DNA of 46,503 nt from Streptomyces mesophilus. Lineage in GTDB: Bacteria > Actinomycetota > Actinomycetes > Streptomycetales > Streptomycetaceae. The notes beneath the pieces are model-generated. The model made no database searches and was not told the origin of the DNA. It saw nothing but the letters and a program-made list of their open reading frames with translations. The stretch's first letter is position 1; every line of letters starts with the position of its first letter. The translations under genes were made by a program, and so were the position numbers. Positions 40,760 through 46,503 of the stretch are shown in pieces. The DNA lies in the NCBI RefSeq assembly GCF_011044995.1, contig NZ_JAAKZW010000034.1, positions 1 through 46,503 on the forward strand, read 5' to 3'.

Positions 40760-43453
40760 GTGGACACCAAGTGCCAGCGACCGAACTGCACCGGCTCGTA
40801 CGAGGACATGGGCGGCGGCGAGCTGTACTGCGACATGTGCGGGCTCGCCCCTGTCGTCTCGCCGAACGGCATGGTGTCCTCGCCGCCGACCGGGATCACC
40901 GGGGGCGGCAAGGGCAGCAGTTCCTCGTCCAGTTCGCGCTCCTCCAGCCGTTCGTCGTCCCGCTCCTCGCGTTCGTCGCAGTCGCGCCGCTCCGTCTCGG
41001 GCCGGCTCTCGCGCAGCCTGTCCCGCGGCAGTACGTCGACCCGCAGCGTCTCCGTACGGTCGACCGGTGCGACGGGCGGGTCCTCGGGGCGCGGCCGGCT
41101 TGGCGTCGGTCTGGTCACGGTCCCGCAGGTGCCGCGGCCCGATCCGCGCGCGATGGTGCAGGACAACCCCGAGGTTCCGGAGAGGAAGCGATTCTGCTCC
41201 CGCTCCGACTGCGGCGCCCCGGTGGGCCGCGCGCGCGGTGAGCGGCCCGGACGCACGGAGGGCTTCTGCACGAAGTGCGGACACCCGTACTCCTTCGTGC
41301 CGAAGCTGGAGGCCGGCAACATCGTGCACGGCCAGTACGAGGTGGTCGGCTGTCTCGCGCACGGCGGACTCGGCTGGGTCTATCTCGCGGTCGACCGCGC
41401 GGTCTCCGACCGCTGGGTGGTCCTCAAGGGCCTGCTCGACACCGGCGACCAGGACGCGATGGAGGCGGCGATCTCGGAGCGGCGCTTCCTCGCCGAGATC
41501 GAGCACTCCAACATCGTCCGTATCTACAACTTCGTCGAGCATCTCGACCAGCGCACCGGCTCCCTCGACGGTTACATCGTCATGGAGTACGTGGGCGGCA
41601 AGTCCCTCAAGGAGATCGCCAACGAGCGGCGTACGCCCCAGGGCAAGCGCGATCCGCTGCCGGTCGAGCAGGCCTGCGCGTTCGGCATCGAAGCCCTCGA
41701 GGCCCTCGGCCACCTGCACAGCCGCAATCTGCTCTACTGCGACTTCAAGGTCGACAACGCGATCCAGACCGAGGACCAGCTCAAGCTGATCGACATGGGC
41801 GCGGTCCGGCGGATGGACGACGACGAGTCGGCGATCTACGGCACGGTCGGCTACCAGGCACCCGAGGTCGCCGAGGTCGGCCCGTCGGTCGCCTCCGACC
41901 TGTACACGGTGGCGCGCACGCTCGCGGTCCTGACCTTCGACTTCCAGGGCTATACGAACGTCTTCGTGGACTCGCTGCCCGACCCGGACAACATCGAGGT
42001 CTTCCGCAAGTACGAGTCCTTCTACCGGCTCCTCGTACGGGCCACCGACCCCGACCCCGCCCGCCGGTTCTCCTCGGCTCAGGAGATGGCCGAGCAGCTG
42101 ACGGGCGTGCTGCGCGAGGTCGTGTCGCTGCAGACGGGCCGGCCGCGGCCCGCCCTGTCCACGCTGTTCGGGTCCGAAGTGCGCGTCACGGACACGGAGT
42201 TGTTCCGCGAGCAGGACGGCGAGGTCTCCAGGCTGGGGACGCGGGCCGAGCCTGTGGGCCGCAAGGCACGGCGCAACGGAACGGCCGCGCTCGGCGCGGC
42301 CAACGGTTCGGGGGCGGCCGCCAACGGCTCGGGCGCGGCGCTCGCCCCGGGCGCGGCGCTCGGCCCGGGTGGGATGCCCGCGATCCCCTCACAGCCCGCG
42401 CCCCTGTCCCCGACGGGGCCCGCACCTGTGCCGCCCGGCCAGTACGCCTCGGCCCCCGGCGCCCCACCGCCCTCCACCCTGCCCGCCCCCGCGTCCCGCG
42501 GCTCGATCGTCAAGCCGCTCGCGCACGCCGCGACCGCCCTGGCGCTGCCCGTACCGCGGGTCGACCCGGGCGACCCCAACGCGGGCTTCCTCGCGGGCCT
42601 GATGGCAGCGGCTCCGGCCGAGCTGATCACGGCCCTGCACGCGGCACCGGCCACCTCCCTGGAGCTGCGCCTGCGCGAGCTGCGCGCGCTCCTGGAGATG
42701 AACGAACAGGCGCCCGCCACCCAGCTCCTGGAGAACCTGGAACGGGCACACGCCGACGACTGGCGCGTGGTCTGGTACCGCGGTGTGGTGTCGCTCACCA
42801 CCGGCGACTTCGAGACGGCGGCGCTGTCCTTCGACGCGATCTACGACGCGTTCCCGGGCGAACCCGCCCCCAAGCTGGCGCTCGGCGTCTGCGCGGAGGT
42901 CCTCGACCAGCTGGACAACGCGGCCGAGTACTACCGCCTCGTATGGACCACGGATCCCAGCTACGTGAGCACGGCCTTCGGGCTCGCCCGGGTTCAGCTG
43001 GCCGCCGGGGACCGGCGCGGTGCGGTGCGTACCCTGGAGTCCGTACCGGAGGCATCCATTCACTACACGGCGGCGCGGGTCGCGGCCGTACGGGCCCGGC
43101 TCCGGGACCAGGCGGTGCACGAACCGCTGCTCGACGATCTGACCGCGGCCGCGGGACAGGTCGAGGCGCTGCAGCAGTTCGGGCTCGACGCCGTACGCCG
43201 CGAGCAGTTGTCGGCCGAGGTCCTGGGTACCGCGCTCGACTGGGTACTCTCCGGTAGCCGCGGTGCCGCGCCACCGCAGGGGACCGCGCAGTCGTCGGAA
43301 TCCCTGCTGCTCGGCAGCACCCTGGACGAGCGGGGCCTCAGGTTCGGCCTCGAACGCTCGTACCGGATGCTGGCCCGGCTGGCACAGCGTGGTGACGAGA
43401 GGATCGAACTGGTGGAGCGGGCCAACCGTTTCCGCCCCCGGACGTGGGTGTGA
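40760..43453 (+). CDS. pknG: PknG-type Ser/Thr kinase with zinc ribbon, rubredoxin and TPR parts
   Basis: The 897-aa soluble kinase begins with an extra zinc-ribbon (Cys 5, 10, 24, 27), then a Ser/Arg-rich linker (about 50-110). The rubredoxin-like site follows (Cys 146, 151, 170, 173). The kinase domain (about 195-455) has GGLGWVYLA as P-loop, Lys 223, the catalytic loop YCDFKVDN with Asp 328 (no HRD Arg) and DMG at 345-347, exactly the PknG style. A Pro/Ala linker (about 500-595) leads to a C-terminal TPR domain (about 600-760). PknG links amino-acid supply to central metabolism in actinobacteria via FHA proteins of the GarA type. The GTG lies 2 bp after the previous stop. Confidence 0.93.
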   Translation: MDTKCQRPNCTGSYEDMGGGELYCDMCGLAPVVSPNGMVSSPPTGITGGGKGSSSSSSSRSSSRSSSRSSRSSQSRRSVSGRLSRSLSRGSTSTRSVSVRSTGATGGSSGRGRLGVGLVTVPQVPRPDPRAMVQDNPEVPERKRFCSRSDCGAPVGRARGERPGRTEGFCTKCGHPYSFVPKLEAGNIVHGQYEVVGCLAHGGLGWVYLAVDRAVSDRWVVLKGLLDTGDQDAMEAAISERRFLAEIEHSNIVRIYNFVEHLDQRTGSLDGYIVMEYVGGKSLKEIANERRTPQGKRDPLPVEQACAFGIEALEALGHLHSRNLLYCDFKVDNAIQTEDQLKLIDMGAVRRMDDDESAIYGTVGYQAPEVAEVGPSVASDLYTVARTLAVLTFDFQGYTNVFVDSLPDPDNIEVFRKYESFYRLLVRATDPDPARRFSSAQEMAEQLTGVLREVVSLQTGRPRPALSTLFGSEVRVTDTELFREQDGEVSRLGTRAEPVGRKARRNGTAALGAANGSGAAANGSGAALAPGAALGPGGMPAIPSQPAPLSPTGPAPVPPGQYASAPGAPPPSTLPAPASRGSIVKPLAHAATALALPVPRVDPGDPNAGFLAGLMAAAPAELITALHAAPATSLELRLRELRALLEMNEQAPATQLLENLERAHADDWRVVWYRGVVSLTTGDFETAALSFDAIYDAFPGEPAPKLALGVCAEVLDQLDNAAEYYRLVWTTDPSYVSTAFGLARVQLAAGDRRGAVRTLESVPEASIHYTAARVAAVRARLRDQAVHEPLLDDLTAAAGQVEALQQFGLDAVRREQLSAEVLGTALDWVLSGSRGAAPPQGTAQSSESLLLGSTLDERGLRFGLERSYRMLARLAQRGDERIELVERANRFRPRTWV

Positions 43454-43493
43454 ATTGATGTCGCAGATGCGCCAGCTGACCGAGGGGGCAGAG

Positions 43494-44783
43494 ATGTCGT
43501 CGTGCCCGAGCTGCGAGGAGCCGCTGGAGACCGGCGACCTCTACTGCGGCGCGTGCGGGTTCGATCTGTCGGCCGCCCCCGAGCCGGCCGCCGCCGAGGA
43601 CCACCCGACGATCGCCATCAACGGGGCGTCCGCACAAGGCGGTTCCCCCGCCGAGGAGCCGGCGGGACCGGTCGAGTGGCCCGAGGCCCCGGACATCAGC
43701 ACGGACACCTCCCACCCGGGTGAGCTGCGCGGCACCGACTCCTCGGGCGGCGACCTGACCGGCGAGGTGCGGTTCGACCACCCGCCGGGCCCTGACGAGT
43801 ACGCGCTGCAGGCCCCCGACCCGCGCACGGTCGTGCCCCCGGCGGCCACTCCCCCGGCCGGTACCAAACTCTGCGTCGCCTGCCGTACGGGCACGGTCGA
43901 CCAGGACGGCTACTGCGAGCACTGCGGCCACGCACAGCCGCGCGAACGCGACCACATGGAACGGGAGTTGGACGCGGTCGCCGCGGTCAGCGACCGGGGC
44001 CTGCGCCATCACCGCAACGAGGACGCGTTCGCCGTCTCCGCGACCGCGCTGCCCGACGGTTCGCCCGCGGTCGTCGCGATCGTCTGCGACGGCGTGTCCT
44101 CGGCGACCCGGCCCGACGAGGCCTCGGCCGCGGCCTCACAGGCCGCCAACGAGTCGCTGCTCGCCTCGCTGCCGCGCGGCACCCACCCGCAGCAGGCCAT
44201 GCACGACGCGATCATCGCGGCGTCCGACGCGGTCAACTCCCTTGCGCAGGACCCCGCGCACGCCCGCGAGCACGACCCGCACCGCCATCAGAACGCCCCG
44301 GCCTGCACCATCGTGGGCTCGGTGATCGCCGGCGGACTCCTGGTGGTGGGCTGGGTCGGGGACTCGCGCGTGTACTGGGTGCCCGAGGACCGCACCTCCC
44401 CCGCGGCCCGGCTCACCGAGGACGACTCCTGGGCCGCGCAGATGGTGGCCGCGGGTCTGATGAACGAGGCGGAGGCGTACGCGGACGAGCGCGCCCATGC
44501 CATCACGGGCTGGCTCGGCGCCGACGCGTACGAACTGGAGCCGCACACCGCTTCCTTCAAGCCGGACCGTGCGGGTGTAGTGGTGGTGTGCACCGACGGA
44601 CTGTGGAATTACGCGGAGGGCGCGGCCGAGATGGCCGCCGTCGTGCCGGCCGATGCGGCCGAGCGTCCGCTGCACTGCGCGCAGGTCCTGGTCGGTCACG
44701 CTCTGGACGGCGGGGGCCACGACAACGTAACAGTGGCGGTACTGCCGTTCTCCCTTGCACCGCAAGGGGCAGGATCGGCCTGA
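43494..44783 (+). CDS. PP2C-type protein phosphatase with two zinc ribbons
   Basis: The 429-aa protein has an N-terminal zinc ribbon (CPSC at 4-7, CGAC at 18-21), an acidic linker, a second ribbon (CVAC...CEHC, about 130-150) and a PP2C domain (about 162-425). The latter has SDRGLRHHRNEDAF with Asp 177, VCDGVSSATRPDEAS, VGWVGDSRVYW, VCTDGLWNYAE and DNVTVAVLP, all metal-binding Asp residues being present. It should remove phosphate from Ser/Thr, probably opposing PknG. The ATG at 43494 is preferred over one at 43458, because GAGGGGG lies at 43481-43487. It lies 40 bp after pknG on the same strand. No membrane helix. Confidence 0.93.
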   Translation: MSSCPSCEEPLETGDLYCGACGFDLSAAPEPAAAEDHPTIAINGASAQGGSPAEEPAGPVEWPEAPDISTDTSHPGELRGTDSSGGDLTGEVRFDHPPGPDEYALQAPDPRTVVPPAATPPAGTKLCVACRTGTVDQDGYCEHCGHAQPRERDHMERELDAVAAVSDRGLRHHRNEDAFAVSATALPDGSPAVVAIVCDGVSSATRPDEASAAASQAANESLLASLPRGTHPQQAMHDAIIAASDAVNSLAQDPAHAREHDPHRHQNAPACTIVGSVIAGGLLVVGWVGDSRVYWVPEDRTSPAARLTEDDSWAAQMVAAGLMNEAEAYADERAHAITGWLGADAYELEPHTASFKPDRAGVVVVCTDGLWNYAEGAAEMAAVVPADAAERPLHCAQVLVGHALDGGGHDNVTVAVLPFSLAPQGAGSA

Positions 44784-44907
44784 GACGGGACACCGCGCCG
44801 GGGGTGCGGTACCCACACAACTCGGTTACGTCAGCACAAAGTGCCGCCCAGCCCTGCTCGCGAGGGGCAGGGACCGCACGGCGCTGCTGAGGGGGGAGCA
44901 CACCAGC

Positions 44908-46245
44908 ATGGCGAATTTCTCGAAGTCGAACGTTCCGCAGTTCTCGGTGGACGTCTATCAGAACGAGTACCTGCCCGAGGGCGGTCGTGAAGTCAATGCG
45001 ATCGTCACCGTGACCTCGACCGGCGGCGGCACCGTCGGCGGCACAGCCGTGCGCGCGTACGCGACGGGCAGCACACCGGACGCGGCGGTGGCGATCATGG
45101 TGGACTGCTCGGGCTCGATGGACTATCCGCCGACCAAGATGCGCAATGCCCGCGACGCCACGGCCGCGGCGGTCGACACCCTGCGCGACGGCGTGCACTT
45201 CGCGATCATCGGCGGTACGCATGTGGCCAAGGAGGTCTATCCGGGCGGCGGTCAGCTCGCCGTGGCCGACGCGACCACCCGCGACCAGGCCAAGCAGGCG
45301 CTGCGCAAGCTGAGCGCGGGCGGCGGTACGGCGATCGGCACCTGGCTGAAGCTGGCGGACCGGCTGCTCGCCTCGGCCGATGTCTCCATACGGCACGGGA
45401 TCCTGCTCACCGACGGACGCAACGAGCATGAGTCGCCCGAGGACCTGAAGGCCGCACTCGACGCCTGCGCGGGCCGCTACACCTGTGACGCCCGTGGCGT
45501 GGGGACGGACTGGGAGGTCAAGGAGGTCACCGCGATCGCCTCGGCGCTGCTCGGGACCGCCGATATCGTCGCCGACCCGGCCGGGCTCGCCGCCGACTTC
45601 ACGCAGATGATGGAGGCGGCCATGGGCAAGGAGGTCGCCGATGTGGCGCTCCGGCTCTGGACACCCGTGGGCACAGAGATCAAGTTCGTGAAGCAAGTCG
45701 CCCCGACCGTCGAGGAGTTGACGAGCCGGCGCACCGAGGCGGGCCCGCGGGCCGGCGACTATCCGACCGGCTCCTGGGGTGACGAGTCCCGGGACTATCA
45801 CGTCTGCGTTCAGGTCCCGAACGCCGATCTGGGTCAGGAGATGCTGGCGGCCCGGGTCTCCCTGGTGGTGCCGCAGGGTGACGGCAGCGTCCAGACGCTG
45901 TCGCAGGGGCTGGTACGCGCCGTATGGACCGACGACATGGCGGCGTCCACGTCGATCAACCCGCAGGTGGCCCACTACACCGGGCAGGCCGAGCTGGCCC
46001 AGGTCATCCAGCAGGGTCTCGAGGCGCGCAAGGCCGGCGATATGGACGGCGCAACGGCCAAGCTGGGCAGGGCAGTTCAGCTCGCGGCGGCCTCCGGGAA
46101 CGAGGACACTGCGAAACTGCTTGCGAAGGTGGTCGACGTCGAGGATGCCGCGACAGGTACTGTGCGATTGAAGGCGAAGGTCGAGGACGCCGACGAGATG
46201 ACTCTCGAAACCCGGTCGACCAAGACGGTTCGCGTCAAGAAGTGA
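44908..46245 (+). CDS. vWA-domain protein
   Basis: The 445-aa protein carries a von Willebrand factor A domain (about 60-240) with an intact MIDAS: DCSGSM at 66-71, the Thr in GGGTAIG and the Asp in LLTDGRN. A beta-rich N-terminal part precedes it (FSVDVYQNEYLPEGG) and a helical C-terminal part follows (AELAQVIQQGLEARKAGDMDGATAKLGRAVQLA, tetratricopeptide-like). No signal peptide is seen, so it is cytoplasmic. Kinase, PP2C and vWA genes adjacent to each other recall the TerY-P triads. It begins 124 bp after the PP2C gene; GGGGGGAG precedes the ATG at 44908. Partner unknown. Confidence 0.9.
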   Translation: MANFSKSNVPQFSVDVYQNEYLPEGGREVNAIVTVTSTGGGTVGGTAVRAYATGSTPDAAVAIMVDCSGSMDYPPTKMRNARDATAAAVDTLRDGVHFAIIGGTHVAKEVYPGGGQLAVADATTRDQAKQALRKLSAGGGTAIGTWLKLADRLLASADVSIRHGILLTDGRNEHESPEDLKAALDACAGRYTCDARGVGTDWEVKEVTAIASALLGTADIVADPAGLAADFTQMMEAAMGKEVADVALRLWTPVGTEIKFVKQVAPTVEELTSRRTEAGPRAGDYPTGSWGDESRDYHVCVQVPNADLGQEMLAARVSLVVPQGDGSVQTLSQGLVRAVWTDDMAASTSINPQVAHYTGQAELAQVIQQGLEARKAGDMDGATAKLGRAVQLAAASGNEDTAKLLAKVVDVEDAATGTVRLKAKVEDADEMTLETRSTKTVRVKK

Positions 46246-46327
46246 ACACAGCGCGACGGCATGGCAACGGGCCGTGACGGTAAGGCTCTTGGGCACGCCC
46301 CGCGGTATGCCCTGAGTGACGCGCCGA

Positions 46328-46353
46328 GTACCGAACGTACCGAAAGGTACCGA
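46328..46353. repeat. Three GTACCGA repeats with possible hairpin
   Basis: GTACCGA occurs at 46328, 46337 and 46347. The middle copy and the GGTAC at 46346-46350 make the short stem GTACC-GAAA-GGTAC with a GNRA-type loop. It lies 47-70 bp before the RBS of the last gene. Confidence 0.5.
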
Positions 46354-46396
46354 CTCAGCGGCCCAGCGCCGTAGAAGGAGAGGGGGAAGCGCCGAC

Positions 46397-46503
46397 ATGC
46401 CGACCTGCCCGAACGGACACCAGTCGGGTTCCGACGACTGGTGCGAGGTCTGCGGCCACCGCATGACCGGTGCGAGCGCGCCCCCCGGCGCCGTCCCCCC
46501 GCC
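46397..46503 (+). CDS. Zinc-ribbon protein, 3' end outside the window
   Basis: Only the first 35 codons are present. The ATG at 46397 follows AAGGAGAGGGGG. The translated start MPTCPNGHQSGSDDWCEVCG is a zinc ribbon (Cys 4, 16, 19, with His 8 as a possible fourth ligand), and it passes into a Pro/Ala-rich segment. From context an FHA-domain phosphopeptide reader is plausible downstream, but that part is not in the window. It continues the strand and order of the PknG/PP2C/vWA locus. Confidence 0.7.
   Translation, partial: MPTCPNGHQSGSDDWCEVCGHRMTGASAPPGAVPP

Noticed and set aside
43458..43493. Earlier ATG for the PP2C gene
   Set aside because: No Shine-Dalgarno in front of it, while the ATG at 43494 has GAGGGGG and begins directly with the zinc ribbon.
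40760..46245. Tellurite-resistance island
   Set aside because: Kinase, PP2C and vWA resemble a TerY-P triad, but no TerB, TerC, TerD or TerE gene is seen in the locus; the kinase is clearly PknG.
44557..46464. A 635-codon minus-strand frame opposite the vWA gene
   Set aside because: Shadow of the vWA gene; no start site context and no domain.

Overview
The window is chromosomal DNA from a high-GC actinobacterium, almost certainly Streptomyces. Codon third positions are strongly G/C, terminators are long GC-rich hairpins, and GTG starts are common. A single TTA codon was spotted (in malQ). The order asd - pepN - malQ - csnR-K recalls the S. coelicolor core chromosome as I remember it; no database was searched. 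I saw no IS element, phage gene, CRISPR array, tRNA or rRNA.

Layout. 1-7 kb: the 3' part of a beta-repeat protein gene, a ProP-type osmolyte/H+ symporter, asd and pepN, all on +. 7-11 kb (-): a large secreted lectin/DUF11 protein and a small secreted protein that is a stand-alone copy of its C-terminal four-Cys domain. 11-13.5 kb (-): an EamA exporter - VOC - LysR operon. 13.7-16.4 kb (-): a 77-aa membrane protein, malQ (with the TTA codon) and a 79-aa tandem-repeat protein. 16.8-19.8 kb (+): a secreted GH84 protein whose first catalytic Asp is Gln. 19.9-22.6 kb (+): a PadR - ABC ATPase - FtsX permease operon. 22.7-24.5 kb: an HNH endonuclease (-) and an MscS channel (+).

24.7-31.6 kb (+) is a csnREFGHK-type operon for uptake of chitosan (glucosamine) oligosaccharides: ROK repressor, ABC binding protein, two permeases, GH4 glycosidase and sugar kinase. 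A perfect dyad of the CsnR-box type lies just behind a plausible promoter. It is followed by an NmrA-like oxidoreductase (+) and a 1237-aa secreted subtilase (-), separated by a perfect 38-bp palindrome.

36.8 kb to the end (+) is the most interesting part. It is a tightly packed signalling locus: GlnX-like four-TM protein, GlnH-like amino-acid-binding protein, an unrecognised helical protein, a PknG kinase with rubredoxin and TPR parts, a PP2C phosphatase with two zinc ribbons, a vWA-domain protein, and the start of another zinc-ribbon protein cut by the window edge. The first part matches the mycobacterial GlnX-GlnH-PknG amino-acid sensing system. The second part resembles the kinase / PP2C / vWA (TerY-P) triads. 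Together they suggest an expanded amino-acid-responsive Ser/Thr phosphorylation circuit with sensor, kinase and phosphatase encoded side by side.
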